Assembly: GCF_910594005.1 (NCBI RefSeq) | Contig: NC_057817.1 | Span: 27,815,001 to 27,879,000 of the forward strand | Source: Cervus elaphus | Taxonomy: Eukaryota > Chordata > Mammalia > Artiodactyla > Cervidae | Reading direction: 5' to 3' | DNA length: 64,000 nt | In this document: positions 22,240 through 33,216 of the stretch, in pieces | Layout of the letters: each line of letters begins with the position of its first letter | How positions within the stretch are numbered: position 1 is the stretch's first letter | The notes under the pieces: model-generated | The model's input: only the letters and a program-made list of their open reading frames with translations | Told to the model about the DNA's origin: nothing | Databases searched by the model: none | Made by a program: the position numbers and the translations under genes

Positions 22240-22660
22240 CTCAGACCTACAAGCGACCGGCTTGTAAGGACACCGGTCTGAGACGACTCAGGGCAGGAGC
22301 GGGAAGGGAGGACTTGGCCTTTCCTAAGGGAATCTCCCGGCCCCGCTCCCGGGGGAAGGAAGTCCCCTCCTGGACCTGCGCCCCCGACCCCTCTCCCCGC
22401 CGCGGAGGCCGCTGCCCCTCCCGCCCGCGAAAGCTCGAGAAGCCGCTCTTCCGGCCTCGGGCTACGGGCGGGGGAGGGTCCGAGCGGTAATTGCTGCCAT
22501 CTGCTCCCTCCTCCCCTCCCCTGACCCCAAGCCTGGGGGAGGGGCTGGGACGTGCCAAACACCCCCCTCTTAGGCGCACCCCGGCAGGCGGGAGTTCAGG
22601 GGTGACCCGCGGACGCGCCTTCGGGCGAATGCAGGGGGGCCACGAGAGCGCCCCCACCCT
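22240..22660. promoter_or_regulatory. Orphan CpG-rich patch (possible promoter or enhancer)
   Basis: GC-rich block with many CpGs, outside any recognised gene or repeat, between the two divergent genes. At 22488-22503 it holds TAATTG and CATCTG separated by four bases, a homeodomain plus E-box pairing. No splice donor stands out on either strand, so transcription is unproven. Confidence 0.45.
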
Positions 22661-23470
22661 CCTCTCTGGCAGCGGACGAGGGGTGCCCTGCTGGAATCAC
22701 CCAGAAGCCCAGAGTTCAGGTTCTGCTCCTCTGGGATAGGGATTTGGGAAGCATCCGGGGAGCGGTCCTACCTCAACTCACTCTCGCAGGCTCTGGTCCG
22801 TGGTTGAGGCTTGTTTTGGGATGCTGACGCGTCCATCTCCTCAACTGCAGGGCTGTGACTGGTGTTGGGGGGAGGGGCGGGTGTGGAACTCTAGGCTGGG
22901 TCTGGAAGCAAGGCGTCTGGCGACCGAACTTGGCTCTCAGACGCCTCCCTCCGGCTGGGCTGAAATTCTCAAAGGGTTGCTTCTCAAGGATGGCTCATCC
23001 TGGATAGGTTCCTCCTCTGTGAAATGGGGATACCCCAGTATCTACTTCTTGGGTGATTCCACCCAGGGCCACTTGCTAGACCAGGAGCATCAGGCCTGCC
23101 CCTGGGCATGGGGAGGGCCTGGGCGGGGCAGTGATGACAGGGGTTGACTGAGCCCTGTGGAGGTAGGGGCTCTGCTGGGGAAGAGGGAGGGTGGGCTAGG
23201 GACTGGAGGCCAGGGAACAGATTATGGGAGCAGCCTTGCTGATTTCACACCCATCTCCTGAGGTCTCTGCAACCTCAGGTAGTTTGGATTTTGTTCACTT
23301 GACCTCTATCCCTGTACTGATGACAGTTCTGAGCACTGGGGATGCTCACAGGGCAGAGTACCCCCATGCCCTGGCACAGGGAGCCACTGCCCAGATGCTT
23401 ACACATCTTCACACCCACCCTCAGGGTCTAAACAACCACACAGGTGCAGAAGCACAGGTACTGGTCCTGA
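22661..23470. other. Unique intergenic DNA, nothing recognised
   Basis: Moderately GC-rich, non-repetitive. No exon, RNA gene or repeat could be assigned. Confidence 0.4.
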
Positions 23471-23477
23471 GTGAGAT

Positions 23478-25370
23478 TTGTTCAGTCAATAAGTCATGTC
23501 TGATGCTTTGAGACCCCATGGACTGCAACACACCAGGTTTCCCTGTCCTTCATTATCTCCTGGAGTTTGCTCAAACTCATGTCTATTGAGTCAGTGATGC
23601 CATCCAGCCATCTTACCCTCTGTCGTCCCCTTCGCCTCCTGCCTTCAGTCTTTCCCAGCATTAGGGCCTTTTCAAATGAGTCAGTTCTTCACATCAGGTG
23701 GCCAAAGTATTGGAGTTTCAGCTTCAGCATCAGTCCTTCCAATGAATATTCAGGGTTGATTTCCTTTAGGATTGACTGGGTTGACTTCCTTGCTGTCCAA
23801 GGTACTGTCAAGAGTCTTCTCCACTACCACGGTTCAAAGCATCAGTTCTTCAGCGCTCAGCCTTCTTTATAGTCCAACTCGCACATCCGTACATGACTAC
23901 TGGAAAAACCATAGCTTTGACTAGACGGACCTTTGTTGGTAAAGTAATGTCTCTGCTTTTTAATATGCTAAGTTTGTCATGGCTTTTCTTCTAAGGAGCA
24001 AAAGTCTTTTAATTTCATGGCTGCGGTCACCGTCCACAGTGATTTTGGAGCCCAAGAAAAAAATCTGTCACTGTTTCCATTTTTCCTCATCTATTTGCCC
24101 TAAAGTGACGAGACCAGATGACATGATCTTAGTTTTAAGCCAGCTTTTTCACTCTCCTCTTTTGCCCTCATCAAGAAACTCTTTAGTCCCTCTTCATTTT
24201 CTACCATTAGAGTGGTATTATCTGCATATCTGAGGTTGTTGATATTTCTCCCAGCAATCTTGATTCCAGTTTGTGATTCAGCCTGGCATTTCACATGATG
24301 TACTCTGCATAGAAGTTAAATAAGCAGGGTGACAATATACAGCCTTGACATACTCCTTTCCCAATTTTGAACCAGTATGTTGGTCCATGTCCAGTTCTAA
24401 CTGTTGCTTCTTGACCTGCATATAGGTTTCTCAGGAGGCAGGTAGGTGGTCTGGTATTTCCATCTCTTTAAGAATTTTCCACAGTTTATTGTAATCCACA
24501 CAGTCAAAGGCTTTCATGTAGTCAATGAAGCAGAGGTAGATGTTTTTCTGGCATTCTCTTGCGTTTTCTATGGACCCAACGGATGTTGGCAATTTGATCT
24601 CTGGTTCTTCTGCCTTCTCAACCCAGCTTGTCCATCTGGAAGTTCTCAGTTCATATACTGTTGAAGCCTAGCTTGAAGGATTTTGAGCATTACCTAGCTA
24701 GTATGTGAAATGAGCACAAAGGTAGGGTAGTTTAAACATTCTTTGGCATGGCCTTTCTTTGGGATTGGAATGAAAACTGACTGTTTCCAGTCCTGTGGCC
24801 CTTGGTGAGTTTTCCAAATTTGCTGATGTATTGAATGGAGCACTTTCACAGCATCATCTTTTAGGATTTGAAATAGCTCAGTCGGAATTCCATCCCTTCC
24901 ACTAGCTTTGTTCGTAGTAAGGCCCACTTGACTTGGCACTCCACGATGTCTGGGTCTAGGTGACAACACCATGGTGGTTAACCGGGTCATTAAGACATTT
25001 TTTGTGTAGTTCTTCTGTGTATTCTTGCCACCTCTTCTTAATCTTTTCTGCTTCTGTTAGGTCCTTGCCGTTTCTGTCCTTTATGAGCCCATCTTTGCAT
25101 GAAATGTTCCCTTTGCGTCTTTAATTTTCTTGACGAGAGCTCTAGTCATTCCCATTCTATTGTTTTCCTCTATTTCTTTGCATTGTTCACTTAGGAAGGC
25201 TTTCTTATCTCTCTTTGCTATTCTCTGGAACTCTGCATTCAGTTGGGTATATCTTTCCATTTCCCCTTTGCCTTTCGCTTCTCTTCTTCTCTCAACTATT
25301 TGTAAGACCTCCTCAGACAACCATTTTGCCTTCTTGCATTTCTTTTTCTTTGGGATGGTTTTGGTGAGAT
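23478..25370 (-). mobile_element. BovB (RTE) LINE, 5'-truncated, antisense, inactive
   Basis: About 1.9 kb covering the region between endonuclease and reverse transcriptase, the RT domain and the 3' end. Minus-strand fragments show RT motifs (NKASGRDGIPTELFQILK; PIPKKG) and the catalytic-box position reading YADN rather than YADD (near 24223-24234). Frame breaks separate the pieces. The 3' end faces left, at 23478. A ruminant hallmark with no host function implied. Confidence 0.92.
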
Positions 25371-25372
25371 CA

Positions 25373-25895
25373 GGCTCCTAGGTACTCCAAGCCCAAACCC
25401 AGCTCCTCTTGTCAAGATCCCCAGGTGACACAGGTATCCTTCCCGCTGAAAACCCAGGACCTCACTGTTGAGTCCTATCCTTGTACCAAGGCCACAGACA
25501 CGGAGCCCAGAACCAAGGTCACCTCTGGAATTGACTGAGCCCTTTTGTAACCAATACCAAAAGCCCCCAACCCTCACCAACAAGATTCCTGACCCCATAT
25601 TAGACAAAAACGGCCACCTTGGTATTCACCCTATAGCACCCTTGCAGCAGGAATCTTTTTGTCTTTAGGCTGAACAAATTGGCTACTAACTCATGGAGAG
25701 TGTTGCCTCTCCCTTGAGCTGGCTCACTGTTCTAGTAGTGTCTAGTCGGCTGTCTCTGTTCTGTCGGGAGATCAGCCTGCCATGCTCGCCATGCCCACAT
25801 CATCTCTGCTCTTGGTTCTTAATAAACTCACTCCTTTCTGAAAGGCTCTGTGTTTGGAAATTGTTTTTCATCCCGTGCTCAGACTGCCATGACAC
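25373..25895 (+). mobile_element. Solo LTR-like element of an endogenous retrovirus
   Basis: The 3' part has an LTR layout: AATAAA at 25821-25826, a short R/U5-like stretch, and an end near 'tgccatgaca' (25886-25895). It directly abuts the 5'-truncated edge of the BovB copy. No retroviral coding region follows. The left boundary and family are uncertain. Confidence 0.55.
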
Positions 25896-26219
25896 ACAAA
25901 TTCAGCACAGAATCCCTGCCACCTCCCCTCCTACAACCTTGCCATGTCCAACAAACTTGTGTTTGCCACCAAGGCCAGCTCTACAGGGGTGGAGTTGCAA
26001 CTTCCCCCCCCCCGCAGCCATCTCTACCTCTGGCCTGATGGCCTGATTCCTCAACAGAGGTGAGTCCTGGGGATGCCCAGCAGGCCTGCTCCTGGCCCTC
26101 AAGAGGCTCTCACCGCAGAGTGGGGATGCAATGTGAGATGTTCCAGAATCCTCAGGAGTATTAGACAACCTGACGGTCCTGCCTGCTAGAGGCGTCAAGA
26201 GGATGACTTCTGGGTTGGG

Positions 26220-27230
26220 GCTGGAAGGAAAAATAAAACTTCATGGGGAAGGAAGAACAGCATGTGCTAAGACTTGGGAGTGTGGAGGTAGTGATGTGTC
26301 TGGAGCAGGAGTGTTGGAGGGGAGGAACTGACTGGGATAAGGAGCAGAGAGGTGTGTGAAAGGAGGGCTGAAGAGGCATATATACCTTAGACTTGGGTTT
26401 GTTGTAGCAAATTGACATGTCAGCACAGGAAAGGACAGACAAGAACCTAAGAGGCTAGAAGAAGTGAAACTGACACAAAGTAAGATTAAAAGGTGGGCTT
26501 GCTGGTGGCTCCTATGGTAAAGAATCTGCCTGCAATGCAGAAGACCTGGGTTTGATCCCTGGGTCAGCAAGATCCTCTGGAGAAGGGAATGTCTACCAAC
26601 TCCAGTATTCTTGCCCAAAGAATTCCATGGACAGCGGAGCCTGGAGGGCTACAGTCCATGGGGTCACAAAGAGTCAGACAGGACGGAGTGACTAACACTT
26701 GCACTTTTTTTCAAGATTAAAAGGTGTGTACTAGCCCAGTGATTAAAAAGGCCATTCATTCATCTGAGCCTCAGACCTAGATGACAATAGGGACGAGTGG
26801 GGCCGTGGCTCTCAGGTCAGCCCCAGGGATCCCTTCCGAAGGCCGCAGTTGCTGCTCACCTCTGGCCAGTTGTTGCCATGCCAGCTTCTGAGCTGTGTTG
26901 TCAGCTATTTTCAAGAAAAATTAGAAACGTAGGGTTTTACGGGTTGCTTCCTGGTTTTTAATTGTTGATAACTCTCTTTTAAAACTTTAAAATGGTGTGT
27001 GTGTCTAAAACACATGTAGCACAGATATACCTGAGGATGCAAACAGTGACAGCTATGGAGATGCTGGAAAGTTGTTGGAGGTTTTATAAAAGGGAAATGA
27101 TCTTTATAACAGGCCTGAGTTTTAGGCCCACTTAGGGGCATTGTGGAGGAAAGTCCTGGCCAGTGGGGGCAGTTGCAAGTGTTAGAACCAGAAGAGCTGA
27201 GGCCTGACACAAGCAGCTGACCTGGAAAGG
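26220..27230. repeat. Ancient repeat-like DNA split by a Bov-tA
   Basis: 26220-26481 and 26727-27230 contain decayed segments ('agcatgtgctaagacttggg', 'ttgttggaggttttataaaa') that resemble the old family at 21110 and 57800. A low-divergence Bov-tA separates them. Confidence 0.35.
26482..26726 (+). repeat. Bov-tA SINE with 14-bp target-site duplication
   Basis: Element 26496-26712 ends in '(ctttttttt)c'. Exact direct repeats AAGATTAAAAGGTG lie at 26482-26495 and 26713-26726. Confidence 0.95.
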
Positions 27231-28985
27231 AGGGAAGGCGCTGGGCACAGCATATGGGTCTTCAGGAATTAGCCTCCCCTTTAAGACATTGCAAAAATAT
27301 CATATAGTGGGTGGGGAGGCCTCTCTGGAGTGGGATGCCCCAGAAAAGCCCCAAGGTTGCACTTTGGTAGGCAGGCAGGCCACTTGGAAGAACTGGGTAA
27401 GACATTCCAAACAGCCCCATGAGGGAGGGGCTGTGTTGGGGGAGGGGCTCAGGAATCTGCCTGGCCTTCAGGAAGACCCCAGCCAGTCCTAATGGGAACC
27501 ACACGTGGGGTGAGCTGAAATCCTGGATTGCCTGTGACGTCTGGCTTTGGAATCGGACACTTGGCTCAGGTCACTCCTGACCTGCTCAAGTCTGAGGCCT
27601 CCCTGGCTCCCTTCCTAATCGCTGCCAGACACATTCTGCCCTGCACCCAGCTCTGGGGCCTGCCTGGGTCCTGGAGAGGAGGTGCTTCCCAGTACCGCCC
27701 CCCTCCCCAATTTCCTGCCGGGAGAGAACCTAAGCTCTGGAGAAGTATGGATTCTCAGATCAGAATCCTAGGTTTCCTGCTGGGCCAAGGGTTGATGCTC
27801 TCAGAATATCAGAATCAGAAGTCCTTTCCATTGTCCCCCAGAACAATGTGTCCTGAACTTCACGTCCCTCCTGGAGCCCTGAGCTGCTGCTGGCCTTGTA
27901 GAAACTGGTGCCCTGGCCTTCATCCCGCCCCTGTAGCATCTCTGGGGCTCTCTGTGGCTCCCACAGGGATAATTTCCTGCAGGACCTCAGACACTCGGGG
28001 CAGGGAGCAGTCCAAAGGGCTGGGCAAGAGCCTTGTGAGCAGGTGGTTTGCTCCTGAGGATTCCCTGTAAAAACAGGTTAGGGGAACAGGTGTCTTCTAG
28101 CATAATTCCTTGTGCTCTCCCTTCCCCCTAACTCAAACACCTCCTGGTCCAGGGATGGAGCTGTGTCACAAGATGTCTAACACAGCAGGTGTAGGAAAAC
28201 TCCTAGTCCTTATTCCAGTGGGCCACTCCAGCCTTTTGCCATGGATGTCATCATACCTGCTAAACCCTCTTCATAACCCTCTACCAATGGTGTGTATGTA
28301 TGTGGGGGTGGGGGTGAGGGGTTCACTTCCTGCTCAACGCAGGACCCTCTCAGTGGTCCCCTACAGGCCCAGCCCCCTTCCTCCTGGGTATCCTCCTTGA
28401 GAAGTTCCAGGCAGCCTGCTCAGCATCAGGCCAGGGGCCCAGGAGCTTGGACAGGCTGCATTCCTGGGGGAAGGGGAGAGAGCAGGACTGCACAGAACGC
28501 CCTCCTCCCTTCCAACACAGACCCCAGGCTGCCCAGCCTGGAGCTCTCTTCTCCAGCCTGCTGAAGATGGCCAGAACAGCGCCAGCAAAGCTCCTGGCAA
28601 AGGCAGCAATGCCAGGAACCTAGGAGCTTCTCCTGGGCTCTGCTGAGGAGGAAGCCATCTGTACTTGGAGTTATTCCACCCCTGAGGAAACCTAAGGTTT
28701 TCCAGCATTGATAATGACCCACAGTGGGCTCTGGGTAAGAGGCCCATGGGGTGAGACGGAGGGAATGCAGGGCGGAGGGACAGGGCAACTCCTTGGCATA
28801 ACTTAGCACCACACTCCTGCAAGGCAGCTCCATCTCCAGGGCGCGAGAACTTAGGGACTTGCAGGGAGAAATCAGGCCCAGAAGAATGGTAATCAGACAG
28901 CTGTTGGAGGAGAAGATAAAGAGTACCGGGGGAGGAACAAGGAACCTCCTCCGGAACTGTAGGTTCGGGTAGTCCCTCCAACCCA
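27231..28985. other. Unique intergenic DNA, no gene seen
   Basis: Non-repetitive. Long open frames on the minus strand around 28361-29028 overlap each other in two frames, have no recognisable domain, and look like products of GC-rich composition. Confidence 0.45.
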
Positions 28986-28989
28986 ATCC

Positions 28990-29290
28990 ACCCCCATCCC
29001 CCATCCAGGTTTCGGGAAGCTCTCCCAATGAATATTTAATAGCTCAGCGCTGGGCCTGATTGAATTTTAATGCTGGCGACCCGAGAGCTCCAGCCGAGTT
29101 CAGGCAATTAGTCAGGAGCCATTAACTGCTGACGGAGCTGATTTATGGGCGGGACTGGTGGTGGGTGGTGGGGGAGCCCAAGCTGGGAGGAGGCCCTGGT
29201 TTGGGCGGACAAAATCTCTGGGGTCAGCCAATCCCTACGGCTGTTTTGGCTTGGTTTGCATCTCATTTGCATAGCACGGCGAGCAGGCAA
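28990..29290. promoter_or_regulatory. Candidate enhancer: dense homeodomain, octamer and half-MARE motifs
   Basis: A repeat-free block containing 'atatttaatag' (about 29033), CAATTAG (29105-29111), 'cattaac', a half-MARE TGCTGAC (29127-29133), an octamer-like TTTGCAT, and a perfect octamer ATTTGCAT (29265-29272). This motif clustering resembles a developmental enhancer. Conservation was not tested. Confidence 0.4.
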
Positions 29291-30384
29291 ACCTGGGTGG
29301 TGAGGAAACCCAAGGATAGGGGCATCTGTCTGAGAGCTGGACCCAGGCTTGGCCCTCTTCCTGAGGCCTCACTGGCATTTATGTCAAGGAAAACCACGCT
29401 GTGTTTTGCATGTGGAGTTTCATTATTCAAAGGACCTCTCCGCCCCCCACGCCCATATCTTGGTAAGGCCCAGTTCTGGGGAAAAATTCCAAAGGAGGAG
29501 CAGAAGGGTAGAGAGCAGGGCTGACCTGGGCACTCGGGGCAAAGCTGAGGGGCCTGGGGACCTAACAAGAGACTCTAGGTTAAAACAGACAGGAGTCCTA
29601 ACTGTGACTCTATGTGTTCCATGGCTCTCCCACCTCCTTGCGCGACCATCCCTGCCGGTTCCGGGTACCCCCTTTGCTTCTCAGAAGGAGGTTCTGCACT
29701 GATGCGGATGAGAGTTGTGGGTTTTCATAGGACTCAATTATGCCTCCGAGGCCTGGGAATGAATTCAAGGGGCTCTTGGAGGAGATGACCCTCCTCCCCT
29801 CGCTACCCCTCATCCCCCTGACCTGTGTGAATGAGCTGGGACTCAGCCTGGAGTGCTCTATTGAACTATGCCCGACCCCTTAAATCGCAGGTCAAGGATT
29901 TAGCTGGCCTGTCGGCTGCCACTCTGGCAGGTGGCCTCCTCCTCACCAGCCCCCACCCCTGTCTGAGCCTTCAACCACTGAGGATGTGGTGGAGAGCGGA
30001 ATCCTTCTCCTGGGGTCCAGGCCTTATTTGAGCTGGAGTGATCTTTACTGAGGGAGGGGCAATGGAAGGGAATGGAAAGAGCTCTGGGCTGAGAAGTCAG
30101 TCCCTACAGGGAGGCTGGTAGAGAGGTTGGCAGGGGGGGGGGGGGGGTGGTCATTAGTCAGGGATGGCTTCCTGGAAGAGGGAGGGCAGAGTAGTGTGCC
30201 TGGAAGGAAGGGAGGGACGGGTCAAAGAAAAAGAAAAGGAGAGGAAATCTACTGCAGGGGAACACCCTGTTGGAATCAGGAGAAGGTGAAATGTAAGCTC
30301 AAAACTGTCCATCCCCCTTAGCAGTAGCTCAGTATGAGCCTGCCTGCCTAGGCAGGTGAGGCAGAGTGTGAAGAGAAAATGAAA
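29291..30384. other. Unique DNA with a G homopolymer
   Basis: A run of 15 G at 30133-30147 is likely to vary in length. No gene seen. Confidence 0.5.
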
Positions 30385-31275
30385 ATTCCTATCACTACTG
30401 TGTGCCAGGCACTATGCTGAGCACTTTAAATATATTGTTTCATCTAATTTTTATAGCATTCTCAGTAGGAGGGTGAAAAAACTGGCTTGAAACTCAACCT
30501 TGAAAAAAAAACAACTAAGATTATGGCATCCAATCCCATCACTTTAGGGCAAATAGAAGGGGAAAAAGTGGAAGCAGTGACAGATTTTATTTTCTTGGGC
30601 TCCAAAATCTCTGTGGACAACCATGAAATTAAAAGACACTCCTTGGAAGGAAAGCTATGACAAACCTAGATAGCGTGTTTAAAAGTAGACATCACGTTGC
30701 TGACAAAGGTCTGTCTATTCAAAGCTATGGTTTTTCCAGGAGTTGTGTGCAGATATGAGTTGGACCATAAAGAAGGCTGAGTGCTGAAGAACTGATGCTT
30801 TCCAATTGTGGTGCTGCAGAAGACTCTTGAGAGTCCCTTGGACTGCAAGATCAAACCAGTCAGTCCTAAAGGAAATCAACCCTGAATATTCATTGGAAGG
30901 ATTCATGCTGAAGCTGAAGTTCCAATACTTTGGCCACCTGATGCGAAGAACCAACTCATTGGAAAAGACCCTGGGAAAGATTGAAGGCGGGAGGCGAAGG
31001 GGGTGGCAGAGGATGAGATGGTTAGGTAGTGTCACCGACTCAATGGACATGAATTTGAGCAAACTCCAGGAGATAGTGGAGGACAGAGGAGCCTGTCTCA
31101 CTGAAGTTATTGGTGTCCCAAAGAGTCAGACACGACTGAACGACTGAACAACAAGATTTCTTAGGACTCTCAATTTACAGATGAGGACTCTGAAGCTCCA
31201 AGAGAAGGAATAACTTGCCCATGATCACATAGCTACTTGTTGGCAGAGTCTTTGCTCTTGTCTACTACTCCATGC
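30385..31275 (-). repeat. MIR SINE split by a BovB insertion
   Basis: Left part 30385-30476 ('actgtgtgccaggcactatg', 'gagcactttaaatatattgt') and right part 31156-31275 ('caatttacagatgaggactc', 'gatcacatagctacttgttg') are consecutive MIR segments in the same orientation. They are separated by a BovB 3' end. Confidence 0.8.
30477..31155 (+). mobile_element. BovB LINE 3' end, sense
   Basis: About 680 bp coding for the C-terminal part of the BovB ORF2 protein. A frame at 30806-31147 retains WCCRRLLRVPWTARSNQS and a terminal 'SQTRLND'-type end. Severely 5'-truncated and inserted in a MIR. No host gene. Confidence 0.92.
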
Positions 31276-31344
31276 TGCTCAAAGGCATCTCAAATTCAAC
31301 TTATAACTCTTTTTTATACTTTTCAAATCTACTTTTTATCCCAT

Positions 31345-31456
31345 TTTTTTTTGGCTGTGCTGCACAGGATCCTAGTTCCCTGACAATGGATAGAACATGG
31401 GCCCCCTGCAGTGGAAGCACAGACTCTTAACCATTGGATTGCCAGGGCAGTCCCCT
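31345..31456 (-). repeat. CHR-type SINE, antisense
   Basis: 'tttttggctgtgctgcacag', 'cccctgcagtggaagcacag', 'attgccagggcagtccc'. Confidence 0.85.
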
Positions 31457-31714
31457 CCTATGTTTCTTAACTTCCCTCTACCAGCTTCCCTCTAACTAGT
31501 GATAAAAATACTGCAGGTAAAGATAAAGATACTGCAGGTAATCTTTGCCAAAATCCTGAGAAACAATCCCCGTCTACACTGTCACCCAAGCCTGAGTCCT
31601 TGGTGTCATCAATGATTTACAATTCTGGGAACTACTTCCTAAAGATTTCTGAATTCTGTTCCCACCTCTTCCCCTTGGTTCAGGCCCAGGTAATTCTCAG
31701 GCCAGGTGAGGTAA

Positions 31715-31850
31715 GACAGGAGCCCTTATGGAGCCCTTACTATGTGCCAGGCCCTGTGCTAAGAGCATCCCTGCATTTTCTCTTAATTGATCCTCACCAG
31801 AAGTCTGAGAGTGGGTCCTTTGATTGCTAGGTCAGCATGTTACAAACGAG
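31715..31850 (-). repeat. MIR SINE fragment, antisense
   Basis: 'cttactatgtgccaggccct', 'gtgctaagagcatccctgca', 'ttaattgatcctcaccagaa'. Confidence 0.7.
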
Positions 31851-32194
31851 GTGAAGAAAGTCAGGAAATGGTCTGAAGAAACCCCCAGTTGTATTGGGCT
31901 CACTATGATGTTGGGGTGGGGAGGAGACCCCACCAGATGACACAGAGCTCCAAAATCTCTTGCCCTTTTCTGCTGTTCATAGAAGTTCACAGTTTCCTAG
32001 ACTGGCTCTGTGTCCTGACCTCAGGGTGCTTCTCCCCGCTTTGACAGAGGAATTGGGCTTCAAGTGACAGAAGACCCAACTTAAACATGCCCTAACCACT
32101 AGGATGTTTGTTTATTTTTTTGCAAAGCAAGAGTTACTATATGGGACTGTTGGCTAATTCAGTGACACAGCAATGTTCCTTCCTTCTTTTTTCA

Positions 32195-32640
32195 TTCTTT
32201 ACTTCTTGTATTAACTTTACTGAAATTACATGCAGTAGAATGCACATTTTAAAAATACAGTTTGATGAGTTTTGACAAATATATACCTGGCAACCACCAT
32301 TCCAGTCAAGATATAGAATACTGACATCATGCCAGAAAGTTCTCTTGTGTCCACATGTAGTCCCTTCCTCCCTTATCCTCATAGGTAACCCTTGATCTGA
32401 TTTCTACCTCCATAGATCAGTCTTATATGTTCTAGACCTTCCTATGAATGGAATCATATTATATATACTCTTTTGTGTCTGACCCTTTTGCTTCAGACAG
32501 TGCTTTTGAGACTCATCCATTTAGTTGTATGTATCACTAGTTCACTTTTATTGCTGAGTAGGATTCCATTCTCTGAATACTCTACTGTATTGCATTCTTT
32601 TTTCTCTGCCATTTTTAACATGTTGGTTTACATCCTTGTA
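32195..32640 (-). mobile_element. L1M 3' region, antisense
   Basis: 'ttgatgagttttgacaaat', 'caccattccagtcaagatat', 'gcttttgagactcatccatt' mark an old antisense L1 3' end. Confidence 0.75.
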
Positions 32641-32843
32641 CCCTAACTTTTCTTAAAATCACAAGATGGCTCTGCAATACTAGATACCACATACAGACAA
32701 CAATATTCAGAGTACAAGAAAAGCTGTTTCTCCTTTGGCTTCTGAGAAGTCTTCCAGAATTCTCCCAAAGAACATCCCACCATGCATTATAGGTCAGAAT
32801 CATGTAAGTCATATTACATGTCCATTCTTTTTAAAAATTAATT

Positions 32844-32951
32844 GTGCTTGCTTCGGCAGCACATATACTAAAAATGGGAACAATACAGAGAAGATTAGCA
32901 TGGCCCCTGTGCAAGGATGACACGCAAATTCGTGAAGCGTTCCATATTTTT
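32844..32951 (+). pseudogene. U6 snRNA retropseudogene fused to an L1 3' end
   Basis: A 108-base copy of U6 snRNA from its exact 5' end (GTGCTTGCTTCGGCAGCAC) to the terminal 'ccatattttt'. Compared with the U6 sequence known to me, it has three CpG-type transitions (near 32849, 32882 and 32910), one inserted A and one further change around 32873-32877. The ACAGAGA box and the AGC triad are kept. No U6-type proximal element or correctly placed TATA box is seen upstream; the flank is the target-site duplication. The following bases are L1 3' UTR plus an A-rich tail, so this is a reverse-transcribed chimera and not a functional U6 gene. Confidence 0.95.
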
Positions 32952-33083
32952 GGGATGGGGAATACGTGTAACTCTATGGCTGATTCATATCAATGTATGA
33001 CAAAACCCACTGAAATGCTGTGAAGTAATTAGCCTCCAACTAATAAAAAATAAATAAATAAATAAATAAAATAAAAATTAATT
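32952..33083 (+). mobile_element. L1-BT 3' end of the U6-L1 chimera, with tail and TSD
   Basis: Joined directly to the U6 T-stretch: 'gggatggggaatacgtgtaa', 'atggctgattcatatcaatg', 'gaagtaattagcctccaact', then an (AAAT)n-type tail to 33072. The direct repeat AAAAATTAATT at 32833-32843 and 33073-33083 flanks the U6-L1 unit as a whole. The 5' target reads TT/AAAA, the expected L1 endonuclease cut context. Confidence 0.93.
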
Positions 33084-33216
33084 AATTTGTTTGGCTGCCT
33101 CAGGTCTTAGTTGCAGCACATGGGATCTTTCATTGTGGTGCCAGGGTAACTTAGTTGCCCCAGGGAATGTGGGATCTAGTTCCTCAACCAACGATTGAAC
33201 CCATGTCCCCTGCATT

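Noticed and set aside
24100..25320. Host genes encoding reverse-transcriptase-like proteins on the minus strand
   Set aside because: They are broken fragments of a BovB LINE.
28361..29028. Two overlapping minus-strand frames of about 200 codons
   Set aside because: They share the same DNA in different frames and show no domain. Composition is a sufficient explanation.
30806..31147. A 113-residue plus-strand protein
   Set aside because: It is the C-terminal piece of BovB ORF2 with no promoter or start of its own.
32844..32951. A functional U6 snRNA gene
   Set aside because: The 5' flank lacks the U6 proximal element and a correctly spaced TATA box, the copy is fused to an L1 tail, and it has a TSD. 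It is a retropseudogene.
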